From an uncultured Flavobacteriaceae bacterium (lineage in GTDB: Bacteria; Bacteroidota; Bacteroidia; Flavobacteriales; Flavobacteriaceae), in contig CANNCA010000005.1 of NCBI GenBank assembly GCA_947503005.1, positions 62,001 to 126,000 of the forward strand: a stretch of DNA of 64,000 nt, written 5' to 3'. Positions within the stretch are counted from its first letter, which is position 1. Each line of letters opens with the position of its first letter. The notes under the pieces were generated by a model. That model was not told the origin of the DNA. It did no database searches and worked only from the letters and a program-made list of their open reading frames with translations. Of the stretch, positions 53,364-62,360 are shown one piece after another. A program made the translations under genes and the position numbers.

Positions 53364-53765
53364 ATGAACACCGAAAAAGAAAAATTGAGCATACTTTCTG
53401 AAATGATTGCCTTTGCAAGGGTAGATGGAGTTGTAAAAGAACCTGAGTATCTTTTCTTATCCAATGTTGCTAAACAGCTAGGGGTAGAAAAGGATGCTTT
53501 CGATGCTCTTTTCGAAAATCATACGGACCATGTAATTCCAAAGACCGAAGGTGACCGTATTCTTCAGTTTCATAGATTGGTACTCTTAATGAACGTAGAT
53601 CAAGTTCAGGAAGAGTCCGAGGTTGGTCGATTACATAATATCGGGCTCGGTATGGGTTTGCCTCCTTCGGCAATTGATCAAGTTTTATCTATTATGCACG
53701 AATATCCAAATAATGTGGTGCCGCCAGATGTATTGATTGCTATTTTCAAGGCACATTATAATTAG
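53364..53765 (+). CDS. TerB-like helical protein
   Basis: A 133-residue all-helical protein of the TerB-like fold. ILSEMIAFARVDGVVKEPE is the typical first unit with acidic metal-binding residues, and FHRLVLLMNVDQ the second. TerB domains are found in tellurite resistance and stress systems, but no other ter gene is present. Its last 20 bases overlap the end of the convergent flavoprotein gene. Its role is unknown. Confidence 0.8.
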   Translation: MNTEKEKLSILSEMIAFARVDGVVKEPEYLFLSNVAKQLGVEKDAFDALFENHTDHVIPKTEGDRILQFHRLVLLMNVDQVQEESEVGRLHNIGLGMGLPPSAIDQVLSIMHEYPNNVVPPDVLIAIFKAHYN

Positions 53766-55512
53766 ATAATCGTTGGATAACACCTTTGGCCCAATAGTTG
53801 GACCGTTCGCCAAAACACTCCAAGATCGCATCAACGCCAATAATCGTACCTTTTGCCAATCTTCCAAGCACGGCTAATGGTACTTGGTGTTTTCCATGAA
53901 TCAATTCGACCAGGGCGTTTTTAGTAGTATCTATGCCCAGTGCTCCATGAATTGGCTCAACTAGGGAATTCTTCAAAAGAGTTTCTATTATAGGCGAATC
54001 GACCTTGAGTAGATCGGGTGAGTCTAAAACAGTGTCAACCATTATGGTGCCGGTTATCTTTTTGTTGTTTTTTTCAAATAGCCAACCCTCACTAGTAACC
54101 TTAATTTTTGGATTGGAAATATAATCAAAGGTCATTTCCCCAGCCTCTACTATAGCAATAATTTGTTGCAGGCTATCAACGGGTGGGCCATAGGTATAAC
54201 GCTTGAGCCGCTCGTCTCTTTGAACCAAATCTGCAATTACTTCATCATCTAGATTTGTGAAAGAAAGTACTTCGTACATGGTGGGCTGACAATGTCTCCA
54301 AACCTGACCAGCACAATAATCAAGGCTTATTTTTCCCGTCCCGTTGGCCATAGAGGTAAAGCTTTTCATGCTTTTGTGGGCTGAAATATCTTTGGGGACT
54401 ATGAGTTCATCTTGAAGTTTTCCGTCTAAGAGCCAGGCCGTTACAATTTCCCTTAAATCACGATCTGAATTTTTAGTCGGATAAGCATATTCTTCAAGTG
54501 CTGTAAATTTATTGATTATTATAGGCATAATAGCCTCGATGACAAATGTGCCATCTTCTGCTTCATCTTCAAGTGAAACGTATTTTTCCAGTTTTTCCTT
54601 AAAAACATTTATTTCTGTTTTTGTCGGCATGAACCATTTGTCAACGTGCTTATTAAGGGGTTTGGGTGTCATTGGTAACCCGTCCAAAGAAAATGGTACT
54701 AAAAGAAGCGGTAGTTCTTTAGAGGGAATGTATTTCATTTGCCTCGTTATCTTGTTAACCAAGTCAAAAGTACCTCCCAAACCGGTGGTGAGTGCTCTGA
54801 CTACATCGATCATCGCAAGCCCGAAACCTCTTAGCATGACAGTTTCACTCTTTTCAACACTATCTTGTATGACCTTGACAGGATAGGGTTCGACAAAAAG
54901 CTTCAGTGCTTGGTGTTCTTCTATTTGCGCTTCCCACTGTTCAATTTGTTTCGCCTTACGCGTTGGCTGGTGACCGATAGTCAAGACCACTTCATTTGAT
55001 TTGTAAAAGTCCCCGTTTAGAGTCGAAATGGTAAATTCTGTGTCTTCAAAATCAAGATGTACCACTTTTTCTTTGACGATTTCCAGCAATTGTTGTTCCA
55101 TGAGTACTTGGGAAATCGATTCAAAACGCTGTTGCAAGTAGTTTCCGACTTTCGAGCGAAGTGGAAAATAGTCGGGTTCACTTCCGCTGTCTAATTCGTC
55201 ATAATTAGCCCAATCTTGGTAAGAAGGAAAAGCAGGAATATCAAAATGCTCGAATTGGATTTCCTTCCTTCCAGGAATCGTGAGTCCTCGTTCCGACACG
55301 TTCATCCAATTGGTGTCTGCCTGGTTGCAATCATAAACAGGTCCATTACCCAATTGGTCGGTAGCCTCAAAAACTAATGTTTTCACACAAGCATCTCTTT
55401 CTTGATTGGCCAAAGCCTGGTAAAGGCTTTCCAAAGCTGACAAACCTCTTGGTCCTGTTCCAATAATGGCGACCGTGATGTGCCCATTTTCTTTGTAGTA
55501 TCTTTTAGTCAT
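53746..55512 (-). CDS. FAD/NAD(P)-binding flavoprotein (PF13454 type)
   Basis: A 588-residue protein. The N-terminus VAIIGTGPRGLSALESL is a Rossmann dinucleotide loop; FEATDQLGNGPVYDCNQAD and VVLTIGHQPTR (the ATG-like second motif) place it with the FAD_NAD(P)-binding family PF13454. The C-terminal 250 residues are less conserved. It has no signal peptide. Likely activity is a flavin-dependent oxidation, with unknown substrate. It follows the MOSC gene by 28 bases, forming a two-gene unit, and overlaps the convergent TerB-like gene by 20 bases. Confidence 0.85.
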   Translation of the reverse strand: MTKRYYKENGHITVAIIGTGPRGLSALESLYQALANQERDACVKTLVFEATDQLGNGPVYDCNQADTNWMNVSERGLTIPGRKEIQFEHFDIPAFPSYQDWANYDELDSGSEPDYFPLRSKVGNYLQQRFESISQVLMEQQLLEIVKEKVVHLDFEDTEFTISTLNGDFYKSNEVVLTIGHQPTRKAKQIEQWEAQIEEHQALKLFVEPYPVKVIQDSVEKSETVMLRGFGLAMIDVVRALTTGLGGTFDLVNKITRQMKYIPSKELPLLLVPFSLDGLPMTPKPLNKHVDKWFMPTKTEINVFKEKLEKYVSLEDEAEDGTFVIEAIMPIIINKFTALEEYAYPTKNSDRDLREIVTAWLLDGKLQDELIVPKDISAHKSMKSFTSMANGTGKISLDYCAGQVWRHCQPTMYEVLSFTNLDDEVIADLVQRDERLKRYTYGPPVDSLQQIIAIVEAGEMTFDYISNPKIKVTSEGWLFEKNNKKITGTIMVDTVLDSPDLLKVDSPIIETLLKNSLVEPIHGALGIDTTKNALVELIHGKHQVPLAVLGRLAKGTIIGVDAILECFGERSNYWAKGVIQRLSNYNVP

Positions 55513-55540
55513 TTATCACTTACTCATTAATCAAATAACG

Positions 55541-56356
55541 TTATTCTTTGCTAGATTTATTTTCTGCGATAACCGTTTCACCTAGCTTGATTTGTCCTAA
55601 TTGTGAGGGTACTAGATAAATACCAAATACAATATCCTCATTTCTTTCCCTTCTTAGTCGTGAAAGGCCCGACAAGGGCTGAGCTTGTTCATCTAACAAT
55701 CCTGTTTCAGGGTCTACTGTTGTGAACACGCATCTCTTACAAGGGAACTGTGCCCGAAAACTGCACTGACCTATCGTAACATTTTCCCAAGTTTCCTCTT
55801 CGAATGGTATATTGCCATCGATAACAATGTTGGGTCTGAATCTTTTTTCATCCCAAGGCCTACCGATAGTTTTTTCCAGTACTTTCAATGAAGCCTTAGA
55901 GATTAAGTGTATGGGAGCGGCATCGGCATACCCTACGAGCTCCCCGGCAAGGCCTCCTCTTTTGGGGTCGATTTCTCTGAAATTTTTGTTCAATGAGACC
56001 AGTCTGACCGATTCCCCAAGATAATCCGATATCCATTGAGAAGCCTTGTCTTCAAGAGGGAAACCGTCAACTGTATGGCGAAATAGTCTTACTTTGATTT
56101 TTTTCAGACTGTTCTCTTGTAGTACGGTTTCAAGAGATTGCCGACCAAAGGCATTTAGATGTAGCATGCCTTCATCAATATCAGCGGAGACCATTACCAA
56201 CTTGGGAGATTGACGACCGGTAATGATGTTATTTTTGTTGTCAATGATAGCAAGGGACCTGTCATTTAAAAAACCTGTGGGTTCAATGGTTGCAATTTCT
56301 TGCGCTTTGCCTTTTGCTGATTTTAGAAAATAACTGTAGAGACTTTTCACCTTCAT
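55541..56356 (-). CDS. MOSC domain protein, mARC/YcbX-like
   Basis: A 271-residue protein with the N-terminal MOSC beta-barrel (KVKSLYSYFLKSAKGK) and a C-terminal MOSC domain. FPCKRCVFTTVDPETG carries the conserved cysteine expected to bind the molybdenum of the cofactor, as in YcbX and mARC. It lacks the ferredoxin domain that YcbX has, so an outside electron donor is needed. The downstream flavoprotein gene is a possible donor, by inference. Such enzymes reduce N-hydroxylated compounds. Confidence 0.88.
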   Translation of the reverse strand: MKVKSLYSYFLKSAKGKAQEIATIEPTGFLNDRSLAIIDNKNNIITGRQSPKLVMVSADIDEGMLHLNAFGRQSLETVLQENSLKKIKVRLFRHTVDGFPLEDKASQWISDYLGESVRLVSLNKNFREIDPKRGGLAGELVGYADAAPIHLISKASLKVLEKTIGRPWDEKRFRPNIVIDGNIPFEEETWENVTIGQCSFRAQFPCKRCVFTTVDPETGLLDEQAQPLSGLSRLRRERNEDIVFGIYLVPSQLGQIKLGETVIAENKSSKE

Positions 56357-56459
56357 AAGATTTCAAATGTATAGTATTTGAATCGCAACAGCTTGCTCAT
56401 TTGCTTATAAATACATCTCATATAATGGATGAGGTGACATATAAAGTAAAAAATAATGC

Positions 56460-56496
56460 CATTTTGACATTAATTCAAAGCATTCAGATGTCAAAA
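56460..56496 (+). promoter_or_regulatory. Candidate stress-response motif upstream of hsp20
   Basis: CATTTTGACATT (56460-56471) is identical to a stretch at the grpE promoter. TTTTGACAT (56462-56470) and ATGTCAAAA (56488-56496) also form a 9-bp inverted repeat with a 17-base spacer. No perfect -7 box follows at normal distance. Confidence 0.4.
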
Positions 56497-56571
56497 AGGC
56501 AGCAAAAAGCGCTCGGCATACAATTTGTCTATTTGACTGCGAATTAAAAGTTTAATCAAAAACAAAACATC

Positions 56572-56997
56572 ATGAGTATCGTAAAAAGAAATAATTTGGT
56601 ATTCCCTGGCTTAATGAACGAAATCTTTAAACCTGATTGGTTCGGCGGTATGGAGAACTTGACGAGTAACGTTCCAGCGGTTAACATCAAAGAGAACGAA
56701 AAGGATTATGAGTTGGAGCTTGCGGTTCCAGGGCATAAGAAAGACGACTTCAATATTGAAGTCGATAAAGATGTACTGACGGTTTCCTTAGAAGTAAAAT
56801 CTGAAGAAACTGAGAAAACGGAAAATTACACGAGAAGGGAATTTTCATTGAATTCATTCAAAAGAGCATTTACATTACCCGAAAGCATTGATAGTGATAA
56901 AATCGATGCGACCTATGTAGATGGTATCTTGAAGTTTACCCTTCCAAAGAAAGAAGAGGCTTTACCCAAGCCTAAAAGAATGATAGAATTATCCTAA
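56572..56997 (+). CDS. Small heat-shock protein, Hsp20/alpha-crystallin family
   Basis: A 141-residue ATP-independent holdase that binds unfolding proteins. The alpha-crystallin domain spans about residues 35-130: VPAVNIKENEKDYELELAVPG, the long loop and YTRREFSLNSFKRAFTLPE. The conserved A-x-x-x-n-G-v-L is YVDGILKFTLPK. The C-terminal KRMIELS provides the short I-x-I/V-like anchor in weak form. It is monocistronic, with a terminator and a putative stress motif. Confidence 0.95.
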   Translation: MSIVKRNNLVFPGLMNEIFKPDWFGGMENLTSNVPAVNIKENEKDYELELAVPGHKKDDFNIEVDKDVLTVSLEVKSEETEKTENYTRREFSLNSFKRAFTLPESIDSDKIDATYVDGILKFTLPKKEEALPKPKRMIELS

Positions 56998-57079
56998 CGG
57001 ATAAAAAATAATTGTGAACGGTCGAGTCAACCTTCGACACGACTTTCATAATGGTTGGTTTAGTTGGTTGGTTAGGAGG

Positions 57080-57110
57080 CGCCTCGGTCGAAAGATCGGG
57101 GCGTTTTTTT
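57080..57110 (+). terminator. hsp20 terminator
   Basis: CGCCTCGGTC (57080-57089) pairs with GATCGGGGCG (57094-57103) with two wobbles around a GAAA loop and is followed by TTTTTTT. Its T-tract meets the stop of the convergent peptidase gene. Confidence 0.9.
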
Positions 57111-58671
57111 AATTGATTGGCTCGTTTAAAATTGCCAAACAAGTAATAATCCCCTCTAAAAAATTACCAATACGTAGATTTTCATTGGGACTATGAATGT
57201 TATTATCAGGGTTCGGAATCCGTATCGAAACGGCAGGAACACCTAGTGTTGTGACAAATGGAGCCATAGGCTGTGAACCACCCGTAGTTCTCATATTTAC
57301 GAATTTTTCTCCAAAAACCTTGCGCATCACTTTCTCTAGAAGTTCGCCGATGGGGGAGTCCATTTCCGTGCGGAAGGGTTTTGAACCTAATTTGTATTTG
57401 AAGGAAGCCAATCTTGAATAGGTGATTCTTTCTTTTTCAGAAGGTATGGAATCTACTAAATGATATCCGCTTCCCAAGATGTACTTTTTAAGGGATTGCA
57501 TTAACCGTTCTCCATCAGATTCGGGCACCAAACGCATATCGATTTCCGTAATTACTTCGGAAGGAATAATGGTCCGTACTTCGTTGCCCACCCAACCAGC
57601 GTTCAGGCCTCTTATATTTAAAGAGGGATATTGCAAAGCTTCTTGGTAGGTGTCACCAACCGCATCTTTTATAGCGACGCCCAAACGCTTTTTAATGCTA
57701 TCCAAATTCTCTGGAACATTGTTAAGAAGCATTTTCTCTCTCTCCGATAATTTAACACCATCGTAGAAACCTGGTAGTGTAACACGACCGTTTTCATCTT
57801 TCAGTTCGCCTAACAATTTGGCGGTCGCAAATACCGGATTCGGTGCAAAATTGCCATATTGACCACTATGCAGTGGATATCTAGGGCCAAAAACCCGTAA
57901 AGTGGCGGTAGCGATGCCCCTAGCGCCAAACGTGATGGTCGGAAGGTTGGAGAGGTGTCTTGTGCCGTCCATGATGAAAAGCATATCGGCATTCAGCAAT
58001 TCTCGATTTTCAGTTACAGCTTTTGGAAGCGATGGCGAACCCATTTCTTCTTGAAAGTCCATAATAACCTTTACGTTGAAAGCGGTTTTTGTTTTTTTAT
58101 CCTTTAAAATCTGAAGTGCAGAAATCAAAGACATTGCGGGACCTTTTGAATCGGATGCCGATCTTGCAAAAATTCGCCAATCGGGATTGTACTCGGTTTT
58201 CAGTTTTTCAGAATTTATTATCGCCCAATTTTGAGTATCATCCTTTTCTTTCAAAACAGGTAAGAACGGATTTGGTTGAGTCCACATTGCGGTGTCCACT
58301 GGTTGCCCATCAATTTGTAAATAGAACAAAACCGTTTTCAGTTTTTTGTTCACTTTTTTTTCTGCGAAGAGTAGGGGGGCGCCTTCTGTTTTGATAATCT
58401 GGGTTTCGAATTTCAAATCGGTAAAAACAGAGTCGCACCATTTCAGGTTTTGTAGTATTTCATTTTCAAAATGGCCATCATTCGGAAGCTTTAAAAAGTC
58501 AATCAAATTGAAAATAGCCTCAGGAAATTTTTCCTTAGCAGCTCCATTTAATTTTTCTACGGAGAAAGATTGTGCGAATGAAAAAAATCCACAGAAAAGA
58601 AGAAACGAAAGAATGCACAAATTTACGGTTCGATTGAAACGTTTTTTCGAAAAATTAAAAGAGTAGAACAT
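57109..58671 (-). CDS. Secreted M20 family metallopeptidase
   Basis: A 520-residue exported peptidase. The start at 58671 gives an N-terminus with several Lys/Arg followed by a hydrophobic core (CILSFLLFCGFFSFAQ). Zinc-site segments typical of M20 are present: FYLQIDGQPVDT (D in place of the usual HxD), SDSKGPAMS (bridging Asp with S-D-S-K-G), DFQEEMGSP (catalytic Glu), FIMDGTR and the late HSPNENLRI. The first motif lacks its usual histidine, seen here as QIDGQ, which may change metal binding. Likely a dipeptidase or aminopeptidase. Confidence 0.85.
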   Translation of the reverse strand: MFYSFNFSKKRFNRTVNLCILSFLLFCGFFSFAQSFSVEKLNGAAKEKFPEAIFNLIDFLKLPNDGHFENEILQNLKWCDSVFTDLKFETQIIKTEGAPLLFAEKKVNKKLKTVLFYLQIDGQPVDTAMWTQPNPFLPVLKEKDDTQNWAIINSEKLKTEYNPDWRIFARSASDSKGPAMSLISALQILKDKKTKTAFNVKVIMDFQEEMGSPSLPKAVTENRELLNADMLFIMDGTRHLSNLPTITFGARGIATATLRVFGPRYPLHSGQYGNFAPNPVFATAKLLGELKDENGRVTLPGFYDGVKLSEREKMLLNNVPENLDSIKKRLGVAIKDAVGDTYQEALQYPSLNIRGLNAGWVGNEVRTIIPSEVITEIDMRLVPESDGERLMQSLKKYILGSGYHLVDSIPSEKERITYSRLASFKYKLGSKPFRTEMDSPIGELLEKVMRKVFGEKFVNMRTTGGSQPMAPFVTTLGVPAVSIRIPNPDNNIHSPNENLRIGNFLEGIITCLAILNEPIN

Positions 58672-58821
58672 TTTGTAAGTCAATTTAATGAATTTAGACA
58701 AGTCTAAAAATAATATTTATTTAATTATAAGCCAGTTATTTAATCTAATTTATTTAATGTAAAAGTTCATATTATTGAAAATGCTCTACTAAAGTGAAAA
58801 TTTACGATAAATTTTGGAAAA

Positions 58822-60810
58822 TTAGTCCTGTTCTTGCAATATTTTTATCTCATCACGTAGTTTTGCCGCCTGCATAAAATCCAATTCTTTGGCCGCTTTT
58901 TCCATTGCTTTTCGCTTATCACGAATCAGTTTTTCTATCTGTTCTTTGGTTAAATATTCAAGGTCAGGTTCTGCAGCACGCATCTCTTCTTTTTCAAAAT
59001 GATAAGTGGAAACAGAGTTTTTTGAAAGAGCACTATCGAGGTTTTTGTTGAGTGCCTTTGGGGTGATATTATGCTCTAGATTGTAGGCGATTTGTTTCTC
59101 TCTGCGGTAGTTGGTTTCGTCTATAGTTTTTTGCATACTGGCCGTGATTTTGTCCGCATACATGATTGCCTTTCCATTCAAATGTCTTGCTGCTCTTCCT
59201 ACAGTTTGTGTCAAAGAACGGTTGCTTCTCAAGAAGCCTTCTTTGTCCGCATCCAAGATGGCGACTAACGAAACTTCGGGCAGATCAAGTCCTTCTCGTA
59301 ATAAATTTACTCCGATTAAGACATCAAAAATTCCTTTCCTGAGGTCTTGCATTATCTCAACTCTTTCCAAAGTATCAACATCACTATGAATATACCTACA
59401 CCTTACATTTATACGATCCAGGTATTTTGCAAGTTCTTCCGCCATTCTTTTTGTGAGGGTCGTGACTAATGTTCGTTCGTCATTTTCAACACGTTGTTGT
59501 ATCTCCTCTACCAAATCATCAATTTGATTTAAACTTGGTTTGACTTCTATTATTGGGTCTAATAGACCCGTAGGGCGTATCACTTGTTCAACAAAAACAC
59601 CTTGGCTCAGTTGAAGTTCGTAGTCCGCAGGAGTAGCGCTAACGTAAATGACCTGATTTTGAAGTGCCTCGAATTCCTCAAACTTTAAGGGTCTATTGTC
59701 CATTGCTGCGGGAAGACGAAATCCATAATCGACCAGGTTTACTTTTCTTGAACGGTCACCACCATACATTGCATGTACTTGTGATATGGTCACGTGGCTT
59801 TCATCGACCACCATTAGATAATCCTCAGGAAAATAGTCCAACAAACAAAATGGCCTTGTACCGGGTTCGCGACCATCCAGATATCTGGAATAATTTTCGA
59901 TTCCTGAACAATATCCTAGCTCTCTGATCATTTCTAAATCGAAACTGGTACGTTCTTCCAAGCGTTTGGCCTCCAATGGTTTCCCTATTTCCTTGAAATA
60001 ATCTACCTGTTTGACCATGTCTTCCCCGATTTGGTGAATCGCGTTTTGGAGCACATCTTGGGAAGTCACGAACATATTCGCTGGATAAATCCTAAGACTA
60101 TCGAATTCTTCCAAAATTGTATTATTAAACGGGTCAAAGGATTCGATTTCTTCTATTTCATCCCCAAAAAAATGAATTCGAAAAGCGTGGTCGGCGTAAC
60201 TTGGAAAAACATCTACAACATCCCCTTTGACTCTGAAATTTCCGTTCCTAAAATCAGCTGTGGTACGCGAATAAAGGCCCTGAACCAATTGATGCATAAA
60301 TTTGGTGCGTGCAATGACTTGATCTTTTTGAATTGAAATAACATTCTTCTGAAACTCTACAGGATTACCTATACCGTACAAACAAGAAACCGAGGCTACC
60401 ACTATCACATCGCGACGACCGGAAAGTAGAGACGAGGTAGTACTGAGGCGCAGTTTTTCGATATCCTCGTTGATGGATAAGTCTTTTTCGATGTAAAGGC
60501 CTGAAGTGGGAATAAATGCTTCAGGTTGATAATAGTCATAATAGGAGACAAAATATTCCACGGCATTCTCGGGGAAAAATTGTTTGAATTCCGAATACAA
60601 CTGTGCCGCAAGGGTCTTGTTATGTGCCAAAACCAAAGTCGGGCGCTGAACCGCTTCAATCACGTTGGCGACCGTGAAGGTCTTGCCTGAACCCGTTACC
60701 CCCAAAAGAGTCTGATACTTTTCTCCCGTCTCCATTCCTTCGACCAATTGCTTAATGGCCTGAGGCTGGTCTCCTGTAGGTTTGAACTCTGAAACTACCT
60801 TGAACTTCAT
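58822..60810 (-). CDS. uvrB: Excinuclease ABC subunit B
   Basis: A 662-residue DNA damage-recognition helicase-like protein of nucleotide excision repair, which acts with UvrA and UvrC. Walker A is LLGVTGSGKTF near residue 40; the beta-hairpin that inserts into DNA is YYDYYQPEAFIP. Helicase motifs follow: VVDESHVT, and TQTVGRAARHLNG. The C-terminal UVR motif (LEYLTKEQIEKLI to KLRDEIKIL) contacts UvrC. The length is standard. uvrA and uvrC are not in the window. Confidence 0.97.
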   Translation of the reverse strand: MKFKVVSEFKPTGDQPQAIKQLVEGMETGEKYQTLLGVTGSGKTFTVANVIEAVQRPTLVLAHNKTLAAQLYSEFKQFFPENAVEYFVSYYDYYQPEAFIPTSGLYIEKDLSINEDIEKLRLSTTSSLLSGRRDVIVVASVSCLYGIGNPVEFQKNVISIQKDQVIARTKFMHQLVQGLYSRTTADFRNGNFRVKGDVVDVFPSYADHAFRIHFFGDEIEEIESFDPFNNTILEEFDSLRIYPANMFVTSQDVLQNAIHQIGEDMVKQVDYFKEIGKPLEAKRLEERTSFDLEMIRELGYCSGIENYSRYLDGREPGTRPFCLLDYFPEDYLMVVDESHVTISQVHAMYGGDRSRKVNLVDYGFRLPAAMDNRPLKFEEFEALQNQVIYVSATPADYELQLSQGVFVEQVIRPTGLLDPIIEVKPSLNQIDDLVEEIQQRVENDERTLVTTLTKRMAEELAKYLDRINVRCRYIHSDVDTLERVEIMQDLRKGIFDVLIGVNLLREGLDLPEVSLVAILDADKEGFLRSNRSLTQTVGRAARHLNGKAIMYADKITASMQKTIDETNYRREKQIAYNLEHNITPKALNKNLDSALSKNSVSTYHFEKEEMRAAEPDLEYLTKEQIEKLIRDKRKAMEKAAKELDFMQAAKLRDEIKILQEQD

Positions 60811-60868
60811 CCTTTAAAAATACGAATAGACAATGGTATGGGAAAGTACGATTAAGAAATTCTAACAA

Positions 60869-62317
60869 TTACCGTTTCAAGGTAAAATGTCCCTTAATTT
60901 CCTGCCTGTTCAAAAAAATTGCTTTAAACCAATAGTCAGATGAGGGAAGAGGCCTCCCTTGGAAGCTTCCATCCCAGCCAATTTGGTTTGGATTGATTTG
61001 TGTGAGGAAATTACCGTATCGGTCAAATATAGAAATCACTTTCAATGTTTCTTCGATGTTCTCTTCGGGAGTTATAAACTGCCAAAAATCATTGATTCCA
61101 TCACCATTTGGAGAAAAAAACCGTGGAAAATCATCAGGAGTCAAATCTCGATTGACTGATCTATTAACCGTACCGCATCCGTTTTTGTCCCGTACAAAAG
61201 CGATATGATCACCTGAAGGTATTCCTTCAAAAATAGGACTGTCTTGATACGGTCCGTTTTCATCGTCCAAAGCGAACTCGTAGTCACCACTGCCAGTTAT
61301 GGTAAGAGTTATCACCTTACCATCCGTTAAGTTCAGGACGTCAATTTTTTCAATAACCGCCACTTCAGACGTAACAACATTGAAAAGTTTAGAACTTGTA
61401 CACTCAATGACCCCGTTAGCTCCGTCTACAAAATTATAGGCCTCATAGCGATATCGTCCCGGTTCCGTGATATCTACACTATTGGTTTCAGATAATAGTG
61501 TTTCTGCACTACCACTATTCGTGCGAAACCATCGAAAGCCATCGGCATTGTCATTGGTCTTAATGTTATATGGTAATTCATCACTACAAATGGCCACTAG
61601 GCTTGGAAATTCAATCTGTGGTTTAAGATAAATAGTTTCGCCCGTTATTTCATCGATGACGGGGTCACAAGCATAGGGCGAAGCCCCCGTAATAAAACTT
61701 TCTTCCGTACAGTTACCGAGATTTCCATTTTCGTTGGAAGGAATAATGGTAACAAAAATCTCAGTATCCTGCGGAAGATCTTCAGGCGGATCATATCTCA
61801 ATACATTGCCGACATTTAAATTGTCCAATAAATCCGTTCCTCCGGGTTCCGTTCCCATAGATAGGCTATAGCTAGTAGCGGTTGAAGCGTATGCCCAAAC
61901 AATTTCAGTGATTATTGTGACATTGGCAGCATTATCGTCCGGAGCTAATAAAAGGGTGCAGGGAGGTGCTGTTGTCACATCAATTGTCGTAAATGTGATT
62001 TCGTTACATTTTATTGGTGGTTGATCAAATGGAATTAAACTCAGACTTAAGAAAAGAGGTGTATTTTCAGGCAAGCCTAATGGCGGGGTGTAGAAATTGT
62101 CGATTCCAATCGGTTGACTATCCAACACCTCCGTGCCACCTGGAGTAGTTCCTATGGAAAGTACATAACCATTTATTCCTTGAACTGCTGGCCAGGTAAT
62201 CGTGGCATCAACAGGGATATCAAGGCTGCCATTGGTAGGATAACTGATGGTAGGGCATGTCTGGGCCATGGAAAATAACCACGATAATTGAAGTGCTATG
62301 AAGATTAGTCCTCTCAT
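60869..62317 (-). CDS. T9SS type B surface protein with FN3-like repeats
   Basis: A 482-residue secreted protein. The start at 62317 begins a signal peptide (RGLIFIALQLSWLFSMAQ); the open frame continues upstream but without one. Two FN3-like beta-sandwich repeats (PTNGSLDIPVDATITW and YASTATSYSLSMGTEPGG) are followed by an SprB-like segment (YEFALDDENGPYQDS, DKNGCG). The type B T9SS domain is FPRFFSPNGDGINDFWQF to GHFTLKR. It is one of three tandem paralogs. Likely exposed on the cell surface, for adhesion or gliding; not proven. Confidence 0.92.
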   Translation of the reverse strand: MRGLIFIALQLSWLFSMAQTCPTISYPTNGSLDIPVDATITWPAVQGINGYVLSIGTTPGGTEVLDSQPIGIDNFYTPPLGLPENTPLFLSLSLIPFDQPPIKCNEITFTTIDVTTAPPCTLLLAPDDNAANVTIITEIVWAYASTATSYSLSMGTEPGGTDLLDNLNVGNVLRYDPPEDLPQDTEIFVTIIPSNENGNLGNCTEESFITGASPYACDPVIDEITGETIYLKPQIEFPSLVAICSDELPYNIKTNDNADGFRWFRTNSGSAETLLSETNSVDITEPGRYRYEAYNFVDGANGVIECTSSKLFNVVTSEVAVIEKIDVLNLTDGKVITLTITGSGDYEFALDDENGPYQDSPIFEGIPSGDHIAFVRDKNGCGTVNRSVNRDLTPDDFPRFFSPNGDGINDFWQFITPEENIEETLKVISIFDRYGNFLTQINPNQIGWDGSFQGRPLPSSDYWFKAIFLNRQEIKGHFTLKR

Positions 62318-62360
62318 ACTTTGATGAAGACTTCTGGGTCTATTATCCATGAATAACTTG

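Noticed and set aside
53222-53464. Upstream extension of the DUF1456 gene by 81 codons
   Set aside because: The extension has no family similarity, and the internal ATG at 53221 begins the conserved DUF1456 N-terminus.
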